Origin: Burkholderia sp. Nafp2/4-1b
GTDB lineage: Bacteria; Pseudomonadota; Gammaproteobacteria; Burkholderiales; Burkholderiaceae
Length of the DNA stretch: 64,000 bases
Direction of reading: 5' to 3'
Assembly: GCF_003635165.1 (NCBI RefSeq)
Contig: NZ_ML058597.1
Coordinates: 868,001 to 932,000 of the forward strand
Positions within the stretch are counted from its first letter, which is position 1, and each line of letters opens with the position of its first letter. A program made the translations under genes and the position numbers. Under the pieces are notes generated by a model. It saw nothing but the letters and a program-made list of their open reading frames with translations, was not told where the DNA came from and made no database searches. Positions 1 to 7,765 of this stretch are shown in pieces.

Positions 1-467
1 TCGTGCTGAGCGGCGGGATGAACGTCGAGTCGGTGTGGCAGCTGTTCGGCAGCCCGCTGCCCGGCGATGCGCGCGCGAACGCCGATAACGCGATCGTGCG
101 TGCGGCAATGGCGCTGCAGAAGCTCACCGAGCCGAAGATGGGCGCGTTTCGCGAGATGTATTTTCTCGAGCAATCGAAGCAGGTGCGCGCGGCCGTCCGG
201 ATGCCGCTCGCCTATCTCGGCGGCGTGCGTTCGCGCGAGAACGTCGCGCTGGCGATGCGCGAAGGCTTCGACGCGGTCGCGCTCGCCCGCGCGCTCGTGT
301 TCGAGCCCGGCTTCGTGAACGGCCTGCGCGACGGCCGGGTCGCGCAGTCGGGCTGCACGTCGTGCAACCGCTGCGTCGTATCGATGTACACGCCCGGCGG
401 CACCGCATGCGTGCTCAACGCGCCGAACGATCCGGCGCCGAACCGCGTGCCGGCTGCGGGCGCGTGA
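1..467 (+). CDS. NADH:flavin oxidoreductase, old yellow enzyme / dienoyl-CoA reductase type (5' truncated by window)
   Basis: Only the C-terminal part of the TIM-barrel FMN domain is present; the frame is open to base 1, so the start lies outside the window. The phosphate-binding end of the barrel is visible as YLGGVRSRENVALAMREGFD followed by ALARALVFEPGF. After it comes a cysteine cluster, CTSCNRC, with a further Cys 13 residues on. That matches the 4Fe-4S motif of 2,4-dienoyl-CoA reductase-like members rather than classical OYE. The protein stops about 25 residues later, so there is no NAD(P)-binding second domain. Substrate cannot be told from this fragment. Confidence 0.85.
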   Translation, partial: VLSGGMNVESVWQLFGSPLPGDARANADNAIVRAAMALQKLTEPKMGAFREMYFLEQSKQVRAAVRMPLAYLGGVRSRENVALAMREGFDAVALARALVFEPGFVNGLRDGRVAQSGCTSCNRCVVSMYTPGGTACVLNAPNDPAPNRVPAAGA

Positions 468-539
468 CGCAGCGCGGCGCCGCTTCCGCAATGGCGGCGG
501 TCGTGACGACCGCGGGCGCCCGGCTGCTGCGGGCGCTGC

Positions 540-1667
540 TCAGCCCGCGTCGCGGGCGCGGGCCAGCGCCGCGAGGTTCCCTTCGCCGAACCCGTGGTGC
601 CCCTGCCGCTGCACGATCTCGAAGAAGATTTCACCGGGCCGGCGCTTGACGAAGGTCTGGAAGAACAGGCGCGGTACGCCGTCGCTGCCGATTTCCCCGT
701 CGACCAGCACCGAGCGGCGGCGCAGCGCATCGAGATCGACACCATGCCCGGGCAGCCGCGCATCGACTTCATCGTAATAGCGCGCCGGCGGCTCGATGAA
801 CTCGACGCCGTTCGCACGCAGCGCATCAACGCTCGCGAGGATGTCGTCAGTCGACAGCGCGACGTGCTGGACGCCTTCGCCCGGATGGTCCGGCAGATAC
901 GCGTGCATCAGCTCGGTGCGCCGCGTGCCTTCCTCGTAGACCGGAATCCGCACTGCGCCGCACGGCGACACCATCACGCGCGATTCTTCCGACACATGCC
1001 AGTGCGCGTCGATTTCATGGATCTCGCGGAAGTGCAGCAGGTCGTGGTAGAAGTCGAGCCACTCGCGCATGCGCCCCGCGCCGACCGTCTGCGTGAAGTG
1101 GTCGACCTGCTGCAGGCCCGTGCCCACGCAGTCGAGATCGGTATGCGCGGTCGCGATGTCGATCGGCCGGAAATCGATGTCGAAGATCGAGATGTCGCCG
1201 ACGCCGCCGCGCTGGCCGTCCCGGCCGCGCCACCGATCGATGAAATAGAGGTGCGAATCGCCGATGCCCTGGATCGCGGGAATCTTCAGCTCGCCGACGC
1301 CGATCCGCTCGCCCTCGAACGCCCACGCGCCGAGTTCGATCGCGCGCTCGAACGCGCGCCGCGCGCTGGCCACGCGCAACCCGATCGCGCACACGCCCAT
1401 CCCGTATTCCTCCGCGTAGCGCGCCGCGAACGAATCGGGCTCGGCGTTGATCAGGAACTGCATCTGCCCTTGCCGGTACAGCGTGACGTTCTTGCTGACA
1501 TGGCGCGCAATCGCCTTGAACCCGAGCTGCTCGAAGCGTTGCGCGAGCGCGTCCGGCACCGGCGCCGCGAACTCGACGAATTCAAGTCCGGCCATCCCGA
1601 GCGGATTGGCGGCCGGATCGGCAACGGGCGGCGTATCGCTGGACAGGGTGTGGGAATTGCCGGGCAT
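540..1667 (-). CDS. hppD: 4-hydroxyphenylpyruvate dioxygenase
   Basis: Converts 4-hydroxyphenylpyruvate to homogentisate in tyrosine catabolism, in the cytoplasm. The 375-residue product has the two-VOC-repeat layout of the family. The three Fe(II) ligands sit in their usual settings: His in VDHFTQ, His in VQHVAL and Glu in FFEIVQR near the C-terminus. The start at 1667 is chosen because GGAGA lies 5 bases upstream; an in-frame ATG at 1721 would add 18 unsupported residues. No homogentisate dioxygenase or fumarylacetoacetase gene is next to it, so the rest of the pathway is elsewhere. The gene is divergent from the MurA-like gene. Confidence 0.93.
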   Translation of the reverse strand: MPGNSHTLSSDTPPVADPAANPLGMAGLEFVEFAAPVPDALAQRFEQLGFKAIARHVSKNVTLYRQGQMQFLINAEPDSFAARYAEEYGMGVCAIGLRVASARRAFERAIELGAWAFEGERIGVGELKIPAIQGIGDSHLYFIDRWRGRDGQRGGVGDISIFDIDFRPIDIATAHTDLDCVGTGLQQVDHFTQTVGAGRMREWLDFYHDLLHFREIHEIDAHWHVSEESRVMVSPCGAVRIPVYEEGTRRTELMHAYLPDHPGEGVQHVALSTDDILASVDALRANGVEFIEPPARYYDEVDARLPGHGVDLDALRRRSVLVDGEIGSDGVPRLFFQTFVKRRPGEIFFEIVQRQGHHGFGEGNLAALARARDAG

Positions 1668-1862
1668 TGCAGTCTCCGGGGGCATGTGGTCGATGGGGAT
1701 GACGCCCGGCGCGTGCGGCACGCCCGGCCGATCGTGTGGCCAGACAGCCGCCCGGTTCGGGCGAGGTTTTGATGGTCCCGATTTTAACCAGATCGTTCAC
1801 GGCGGCACACCCTGGCCGAACGGGATATTGGCAGCGCGATGGGTGCAAAGCCCGAAAGCGTT

Positions 1863-1897
1863 CGATGATCGCACACAATAGAACGATAATCGCGCAC
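1863..1897. promoter_or_regulatory. Two direct copies of CGATRATCGCRCAC, 21 bp apart
   Basis: CGATGATCGCACAC at 1863-1876 is followed by CGATAATCGCGCAC at 1884-1897, start to start 21 bp, two helical turns. A third copy, CGATAATCGCCCAC, lies at 4619-4632 just before the IclR-type gene. I infer an operator shared by hppD and/or the murA-like gene and the IclR regulator. The rest of the 1668-2207 intergenic region shows no convincing gene. Confidence 0.45.
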
Positions 1898-2207
1898 TTT
1901 GGCCGATCGGATAATTGCCGCGGCGGAGCGCCCACCCTATTCTCCGTTCACCTTCCGACTTCAATACACCATCGGACGCGGCGCCGCCACGATTCCACGA
2001 TGCGCCGTGCCCGCGGCGTGCGGATCGGCTACGGCGTCGGGCTCGTGCTCGCGACAGGAATCGTGTAGATCCGGGCCCCGGTCGTCCAACGTCAAACACG
2101 GTCAATCCCGCGCGCAGAAGCCCCTTTTCCCCTCTGAACATTCCACGCCGGCCGCCGACCAATGGCATCATATGGGCCTACGTCAGTCACCGAATACGCC
2201 CCATATC

Positions 2208-3509
2208 ATGTCGAATCTCATCGTCCACGGCGGCACTCCGCTGCGCGGGGACATCAAGCCGTCCGCGAACAAGAACGCCGTCCTGCCGATCCTGTGCGCC
2301 ACCCTGTTGACCGCGCAGCCGCTGCGCCTCGTCGGCGTGCCGGACATCACCGACGTGCGCAAGATCCTCGACATCTTCCGCACCCTCGGCAGCGACGTGT
2401 CGGTCGACTTCACGACGGGCATTCTCGATCTCCACCACCGCAACACGACGTTCGACCCGGCCGTTCATCGCCTGCCCGAGGCGATGCGCTCGTCGATCAT
2501 GCTGATTCCGCCGCTGCTCGCGCGCTTCGGCGTCGCGCGTCTCGAGAACGACGTGAAGGGCTGCACGCTCGGCGTGCGCGAAATCGATCCGCACGTCGAG
2601 GTGTTCGAGCGCTTCGGCGCCCACATCGAGCGCACGCCCGATTCGCTGATCGTGCGGGCCGACGGCCCGCTGACGGCGAACGACCACTGGCTCGACTACG
2701 CATCGGTCACGACCACCGAGAACTTCGCGCTGTGCGCCACCGCGGCGAGCGGCACGTCGACGCTGATGAACGCGGCGTCCGAGCCGCACGTGCAGGAGTT
2801 CTGCCAGTTCCTCGCGATGATCGGCGTCGCGATCGAGGGCATCGGCACGTCGCGCCTGTGCGTGACGGGCGGCGGCAAGCTCGGCGGCGGCGAATTCCGT
2901 TTCGCCGAGGATTTTCACGAAATCGCGACATTCCTCGCGCTCGGCGCGATCACGGGCGGCGACATCACGGTGCGCAACTCGTCGCCGGAGCATTTCCCGC
3001 TGATCGACCGCACGTTCGCGAAGTTCGGCGTGAACGTCACGCATCGCGACGGCTGGTCCCGCGCGGAACGCGACGGCCCGCTGCGCGTGCGCCGGCCGTT
3101 CACGCAGAACATCCTGACCAAGGTCGAAGCCGCGCCGTGGCCGTACCTGCCGGTCGACCTGCTGCCGATCTTCATCGCGCTCGGCGTGCGCGCGGAAGGC
3201 AGCGCGATGTTCTGGAACAAGGTGTACGACGGTGCGCTCGGCTGGTCCGGCGAACTGTCGAAGTTCGGCGCGCACGTGCTGTTGTCGGATCCGCACCGGT
3301 TGATCACGTTCGGCGGGCTGCAGCTGACGCCGGCTCGCGTCGAGAGCCCGTACATCATTCGCGTCGCGATCGCGCTGCTGATGGTGGCCGCGAGCATCGA
3401 AGGCCGCTCGGAAATCATGAATGCGCTGCCGATCCGCCGCGCGCACCCGCATTTCGTCGAAAACCTGCGTTCGGTCGGTGCGAACGTCGAGTGGACCAGC
3501 AGCGAATAA
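2208..3509 (+). CDS. UDP-N-acetylglucosamine 1-carboxyvinyltransferase paralogue (MurA-like)
   Basis: EPSP-synthase-fold enzyme of 433 residues; MurA adds enolpyruvate from PEP to UDP-GlcNAc in the first committed step of peptidoglycan synthesis. The N-terminal KPSANKNAVLPIL places Lys22 and Asn23 exactly as in E. coli MurA. The catalytic-loop Cys is kept (Cys119 in KGCTLGVREIDPH). The usual MurA wording is altered in places, for instance PSANKNA instead of SGAKNA, so this is probably a second copy rather than the housekeeping gene. No cell-wall genes flank it. The start is uncertain: ATG 2172 is 12 codons upstream and neither has a strong ribosome binding site. Confidence 0.85.
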   Translation: MSNLIVHGGTPLRGDIKPSANKNAVLPILCATLLTAQPLRLVGVPDITDVRKILDIFRTLGSDVSVDFTTGILDLHHRNTTFDPAVHRLPEAMRSSIMLIPPLLARFGVARLENDVKGCTLGVREIDPHVEVFERFGAHIERTPDSLIVRADGPLTANDHWLDYASVTTTENFALCATAASGTSTLMNAASEPHVQEFCQFLAMIGVAIEGIGTSRLCVTGGGKLGGGEFRFAEDFHEIATFLALGAITGGDITVRNSSPEHFPLIDRTFAKFGVNVTHRDGWSRAERDGPLRVRRPFTQNILTKVEAAPWPYLPVDLLPIFIALGVRAEGSAMFWNKVYDGALGWSGELSKFGAHVLLSDPHRLITFGGLQLTPARVESPYIIRVAIALLMVAASIEGRSEIMNALPIRRAHPHFVENLRSVGANVEWTSSE

Positions 3510-3517
3510 GGTTCATA

Positions 3518-3568
3518 CGGATGCGGCGCGCGTAGCGGTCGCCGCCGCATCCGGCCCCTTCGCTTTTT
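3518..3568 (+). terminator. Rho-independent terminator of the murA-like gene
   Basis: A perfect 11-bp stem (CGGATGCGGCG at 3518-3528 with CGCCGCATCCG at 3543-3553) begins 9 bases after the stop codon and is followed by a short T-run at 3564-3568. From 3569 to 3866 I see nothing further. Confidence 0.75.
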
Positions 3569-3866
3569 ATGCCGTGTTGGCCGCTTCGATGCGCGGCCGC
3601 GAGCAGCGTTCGGCCATCGGCTGCCAACTGCTCACATCAGCACACCGCGTGCTGCTTCATTCCTCCTCCCCGCAGTCAACGCCAGCCCGATGATGCGTCG
3701 TCGAAACATCTCGTCGCGTGGCCCGACGGCTTCTCCGCTCGCGGAAAAGCCAGATTCTGACCAGTCCAATTGCCGAAACGTGAGCCCGGCCATAGGCTGC
3801 TTTCCTGACCGGCGGATACCGCCCAAAAAACGCGCACCCGCGCTCCAGCAGGAACATGCACCGCCT

Positions 3867-4274
3867 ATGGAACCCCGCTTCACCCTGGCGCAGATGCGCG
3901 ACGTCTGGATCGATGCGTATCGTCACGCAGACGTCGAACAACTCGATTTCGTCGCAAGCCCGCACTTCTTTGTCCAGCACGAAGCTCGCATTCGCACGAA
4001 GGCGCAATTTCTTGCGCGAATGCGCGTCGTAGCGGCCGAGCGCGCGTCGGACAGATTCAACGTGTCATACCGGGACGAAACCGTGCAGATTGTCACGCGC
4101 GGGCAATGGGCGACGATAACGGGCATTGGGTCGGTCTTGATCAACCAGGCAATCGATTCCCGGTTCGATTTCATCGAGCAGTGGTGCGTGATCGACGCGC
4201 GATGGCGTATTGCCGCGCTCTGCCATGAACACAGGGTAAGCTGGACCGCGCCACTGCTGCGCTTCAGCGATTGA
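3867..4274 (+). CDS. SnoaL/NTF2-like protein
   Basis: A 135-residue cytoplasmic protein with no signal peptide. The layout is that of NTF2-like (DUF4440/SnoaL) single-domain proteins. An N-terminal helix contains AYRHADVEQLDFVASPHF; then come a region with charged loops and a C-terminal beta-sheet (QWATITGIGSVL, FIEQWCVIDARWRIAALCH). Such folds serve as small-molecule isomerases or as plain binding domains, and the sequence gives no substrate. ATG 3867 is preferred because AGGAA lies upstream and the family similarity begins there; the open frame extends 59 codons further 5' without conserved content. It is convergent with the antitoxin gene. Confidence 0.65.
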   Translation: MEPRFTLAQMRDVWIDAYRHADVEQLDFVASPHFFVQHEARIRTKAQFLARMRVVAAERASDRFNVSYRDETVQIVTRGQWATITGIGSVLINQAIDSRFDFIEQWCVIDARWRIAALCHEHRVSWTAPLLRFSD

Positions 4275-4284
4275 CTGGGCCGAC

Positions 4285-4518
4285 TCAATCCGGCTCGTTC
4301 GCGTCGTTCCGACTGAACCTGAAATCGCCCGGCAGCTTGCCTCTGAAACGCCTCAACGGCAGCAGAAGCGCTTCCGGGCTCGCGTCGCGCCCCCCGGCCA
4401 AAGCGTCGGCACGGTGAACGACGATTTCGACTTCGTCGCCTTCACGCAGCCCCAGTTCGTCGACCAGACCGGCCGGAAGGCGTACGGCCAGGCTACTCCC
4501 CCACTTTACAACCTGCAT
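4285..4518 (-). CDS. AbrB/MazE-type antitoxin, without visible toxin partner
   Basis: A 77-residue protein whose first 45 residues form a SpoVT-AbrB swapped-hairpin DNA-binding domain (MQVVKWGSSLAVRLP, then LGLREGDEVEIV). The polar tail (residues 46-77) would normally bind a toxin. The start is fixed by AAGGAGG just upstream of ATG 4518. Such antitoxins normally precede a PIN or MazF toxin. Here the stop is followed within 10 bases by the end of the opposing SnoaL-like gene, so no toxin fits. It may be a solitary regulator or the remnant of a toxin-antitoxin pair. It is divergent from the IclR gene. Confidence 0.8.
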   Translation of the reverse strand: MQVVKWGSSLAVRLPAGLVDELGLREGDEVEIVVHRADALAGGRDASPEALLLPLRRFRGKLPGDFRFSRNDANEPD

Positions 4519-4618
4519 ACGACCTCCTTGAATCGACGTCGCCGACTCTAAATCTGCGTGACCCAACCGGCAAGGATGGCAGAGCACGGGATCTCTCCCC
4601 TTACCCCCACAACTCGCG

Positions 4619-4632
4619 CGATAATCGCCCAC
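4619..4632 (+). promoter_or_regulatory. Third copy of the CGATAATCGCNCAC motif, before the IclR gene
   Basis: CGATAATCGCCCAC ends 28 bases before the start codon of the IclR-family gene. It shares 13 of 14 positions with the copy at 1884-1897, which suggests autoregulation by that IclR protein. Confidence 0.45.
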
Positions 4633-4660
4633 TCCCGATCGAACACCGCCCACCCCGACG

Positions 4661-5431
4661 ATGAAAAAGCCCGAACTCGACCGACGCGACTGGATTGCCG
4701 GCCTCGAAAAAGGCCTGATGATCCTCGAAGCGTTCGACAGCCAGCACGCGCGGATGACGCCCACCCAAGCCGCCGCCCGCACCGGTCTCACGCGCACGGC
4801 CGCGCGGCGCTATCTGCTGACGCTGGAGTCGCTCGGCTACGTCTATACCGACGGCAAGCTGTACGGCCTCACGCCGCGCGTATTGCGGGTCGGCTGGTCG
4901 TACTTCGATTCCGCGCGCCTGCCGCGCACGGTCCAGCCGTATCTGCAGCAACTGAGCGCGTCGCTGAACGAATCCGCGTACGTGAGCGTGCTCGACGGCT
5001 GGGACCTGGTGTTCATTGCCCGCAACGGCGTGTCGCGCGTGATGACGACCGGCTTCGTGCTGGGCGCGCGCGTGCCGGCCCCGCTGACGTCGCCGGGCGT
5101 CGTGCTGCTTGCGCATCATCCGGATCGCGAGGCCGTCCGCAAATGGCTCGATGACACCGAACTCGCGCCGTTCACGCCGCACACGATCATCAACAAGGCA
5201 CGCCTGCTCGAACAAGTCGACCACGCACGGGAAGCGGGTTTCGCCGTGATCGAGCAGCAATTGCAGGTCGGCGTGCGCGGCGTCGCAGTGCCGCTGAAGA
5301 ATCGCCACGGCGAAGTCGTCGCCGCGTTGAGCACGAACATGCCGATCGGCGCGGAAACGACGGACGCGGCCCTGCGGCGCGTGCTGCCGCATCTGCAGGA
5401 AGCCGCGCTCGCGATGCTCAACGTGCTGTAG
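4661..5431 (+). CDS. IclR-family transcriptional regulator, PcaR/PobR-like
   Basis: A 256-residue regulator. Residues 12-70 hold the winged helix-turn-helix (GLEKGLMILEAF, then TPTQAAARTGLTRTAARRYL), and residues 85-250 the IclR effector-binding domain. Wording such as YVSVLDGWDLVFIARNGVSRVMTTGF is close to the PcaR/PobR branch that controls aromatic acid (beta-ketoadipate) catabolism. No pca or pob genes are adjacent. The nearest aromatic gene is hppD 3 kb away, and both upstream regions carry the same 14-bp motif, so hppD may be a target. It ends 33 bases from the convergent helicase gene. Confidence 0.88.
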   Translation: MKKPELDRRDWIAGLEKGLMILEAFDSQHARMTPTQAAARTGLTRTAARRYLLTLESLGYVYTDGKLYGLTPRVLRVGWSYFDSARLPRTVQPYLQQLSASLNESAYVSVLDGWDLVFIARNGVSRVMTTGFVLGARVPAPLTSPGVVLLAHHPDREAVRKWLDDTELAPFTPHTIINKARLLEQVDHAREAGFAVIEQQLQVGVRGVAVPLKNRHGEVVAALSTNMPIGAETTDAALRRVLPHLQEAALAMLNVL

Positions 5432-5464
5432 CCGCAGGCACGCCGCGCGGGCGCCACGCCACCG

Positions 5465-7765
5465 TCATCCGATCCGCCACCACCGTGGCAAAAGATCGCG
5501 CACCTCCCGCCGCCGATAACGATCGTCGATCAGATGCACGACGCCTTCGTCATCCTCGGTGCGGATCACGCGCCCGGCCGCCTGCACGACCTTCTGCAAG
5601 CCCGGATACAGATACATGTAGTCGTATCCGTTGCCGAAGCGCGCATCCATCGCGCGCCGCATCTGCTCGTTGACGTCGTTGACCTGCGGCAGCCCCAGCG
5701 TCGCGATGAACGCGCCGATCAGCCGCTCGCCGACCAGATCCACGCCTTCCGAAAACGCGCCGCCCAGCACCGCGAAGCCGACGCCGCGGCCGCCCGCATC
5801 GAAGCGCGCGAGAAACGCGTCGCGCTCGCTTTCGGCCATGCCGGGCGCCTGGGCCCACACGGGCACGTCCGGATGACGGGTCTGCATCAGCGCGACGACG
5901 CGCCCGAGATAGTCGAAGCTGCTGAGAAAACCGAGGTAGTTGCCGGGCCGCGTCGCATATTGCGCGGCGATCAGGTCCGCGATCGGTTCGAGCGAACGAT
6001 CGCGGTCGCGCCAGCGCGTCGACACGTGGCTCGCGACGCGCACGGTCAGCTGCTCGGCGCGAAACGGCCCGTCGACGTCGAGCCAGCCGGTGTCGGCCGG
6101 CAGCCCGAGCGTGTCCCGATAGAAATGAAACGGGCTCAGCGTGCCGGAAAACAGCACGGTCGCGCGCGCGGCTTCGTAGCGCGGCGCGAGAAAGCCGGCC
6201 GGAATCACGTTGCGCACGCACAGCGTCGACTGGATGCGGCACCGGCGCCTGGCCGGCGCGACACCGTCGAGCCCCGACTCGCGCGGCAGCGGCTCGCCGT
6301 GCAGCGTCGCGTCGAAGATCGATGCGCTGTCGAATGCATCGGCGAGCACGCCGAACTGGATCGCCTCGAAATGAAAGCGCAGCAGCGCATCGCCGTTTGC
6401 CCGCGGGGCATCGGTCAGGTGTTCGCCGATCGCGGCGACGAGGTTCTGCACCGCCGATACGATCGGGCCCGGAATCTCCGGGTACGCCGCATAGCGCTCG
6501 GCCTGGGCGCGATTGACGGTGCCCCACGCGCGCGCGAGCCGGTCGAACGCCTTGCGCAGCGCCGCGGGCGCCGCTTCGCGCGCGGCCGCGAACGCGAACG
6601 GGTCGAGCGATGCGCTGTACATCTTGCGTGCGCGATCGAGCAGATTGTGCGCCTCGTCGACGAGCACGCCGACGCGCCACTGGTTCTGCTGTGCGAGCGT
6701 ATGCAGCATCGCGCTGCCGTCGTAGTAGTAGTTGTAGTCGCCGATCACCATGTCCGACCAGCGCGCGAGCTCTTGCGACAGGTAGTACGGACACACGTCG
6801 TGCGCGAGCGCAGCCGCACGCACGGTGTTGCGGTCGAGCAGGCCGGCGCCGATCGCCGCATCGCGCGCGGCCGGCAGCCGGTCGTAGAAGCCCTTCGCGA
6901 GCGGGCACGATTCGCCGTGGCACGCATTGTCCGGATGCTCGCACGCCTTGTCGCGCGCGACGAGTTCGAGCACGCGCAGCGGCAGCGCCGGCGTGCCGGC
7001 ACCGAGCGTGGTGGCCGCTTCGAGCGCGAGCGCACGGCCGGGCGTCTTTGCCGTCAGGAAGAACACGTGATCGAGTTCGCCTTCGCCGCACGCCTTCAGC
7101 AGCGGGAATACCGTGCCGAGCGTCTTGCCGATACCGGTCGGCGCCTGGGCCATCAGGCAGCGCTCGTCGCGCGCCGCCCGATAGACGGATACCGCGAGCT
7201 CGCGCTGACCGCTGCGGAACTGCCCGTGCGGAAACGTCAGCGCACGCAGCGCCGCATCGCGATCCGCGCGATGGGCGGTCTCGCGCTCGGCCCAGCCGAC
7301 GAAGCATGCGCACTGCTCGGCGAAGAACGCCGCGAGCGTGCCCGCATCGAGCGTTTCCGTCAGCACGGTCTCGCGCTCGGACACGATGTCGAAATACACG
7401 AGCGCGACGTCGATTTCCTTGAGGTCGCGCGCGTCGCACATCAGGTGCGCATAGACTTTCGCCTGCGCCCAGTGCAGCGCGCGGTGATTGGCCGGCATCG
7501 CGTCGAGATTGCCGCGATAGGTCTTGATTTCCTCGAGACGGTTCGCGACCGGATCGTAGCCGTCGGCGCGCCCGCGCACGGTCAGCGCGCCCCACGTGCC
7601 GGTCAGCGCGATCTCGGTTTCATAGCGCGCGCCGCGCTTCGACGTGACGGCGCCGTGGCCGGCGATGCCTTCGAGCGCGGTCGGTGCGGGCGTGAAGCGC
7701 AGGTCGAGATCGCCGCGTCGCGCGGTGAACTCGCACATCGCCCGCACCGCGACGACATAGCTCAT
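5465..7765 (-). CDS. PD-(D/E)XK nuclease - iron-sulfur superfamily 2 helicase fusion (DinG/XPD-like)
   Basis: A 766-residue DNA repair protein. Residues 60-105 carry a RecB/Cas4-type nuclease signature: Asp68 (GRADGYD), Glu79-x-Lys81 (LEEIKTYRG) and the following HWAQAKVYAHL. The helicase has Walker A APTGIGKT (Lys214) and a DEAH box (VDEAH, Asp370). Four Cys in the XPD/DinG iron-sulfur position (275, 282, 287, 325) and a C-terminal motor with QAAGRVIRTEDDEG complete it. ATG 7765 overlaps the TGA of the upstream FAN1 gene (ATGA), indicating translational coupling. It is likely SOS-controlled through the LexA box before FAN1. Confidence 0.9.
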   Translation of the reverse strand: MSYVVAVRAMCEFTARRGDLDLRFTPAPTALEGIAGHGAVTSKRGARYETEIALTGTWGALTVRGRADGYDPVANRLEEIKTYRGNLDAMPANHRALHWAQAKVYAHLMCDARDLKEIDVALVYFDIVSERETVLTETLDAGTLAAFFAEQCACFVGWAERETAHRADRDAALRALTFPHGQFRSGQRELAVSVYRAARDERCLMAQAPTGIGKTLGTVFPLLKACGEGELDHVFFLTAKTPGRALALEAATTLGAGTPALPLRVLELVARDKACEHPDNACHGESCPLAKGFYDRLPAARDAAIGAGLLDRNTVRAAALAHDVCPYYLSQELARWSDMVIGDYNYYYDGSAMLHTLAQQNQWRVGVLVDEAHNLLDRARKMYSASLDPFAFAAAREAAPAALRKAFDRLARAWGTVNRAQAERYAAYPEIPGPIVSAVQNLVAAIGEHLTDAPRANGDALLRFHFEAIQFGVLADAFDSASIFDATLHGEPLPRESGLDGVAPARRRCRIQSTLCVRNVIPAGFLAPRYEAARATVLFSGTLSPFHFYRDTLGLPADTGWLDVDGPFRAEQLTVRVASHVSTRWRDRDRSLEPIADLIAAQYATRPGNYLGFLSSFDYLGRVVALMQTRHPDVPVWAQAPGMAESERDAFLARFDAGGRGVGFAVLGGAFSEGVDLVGERLIGAFIATLGLPQVNDVNEQMRRAMDARFGNGYDYMYLYPGLQKVVQAAGRVIRTEDDEGVVHLIDDRYRRREVRDLLPRWWRIG

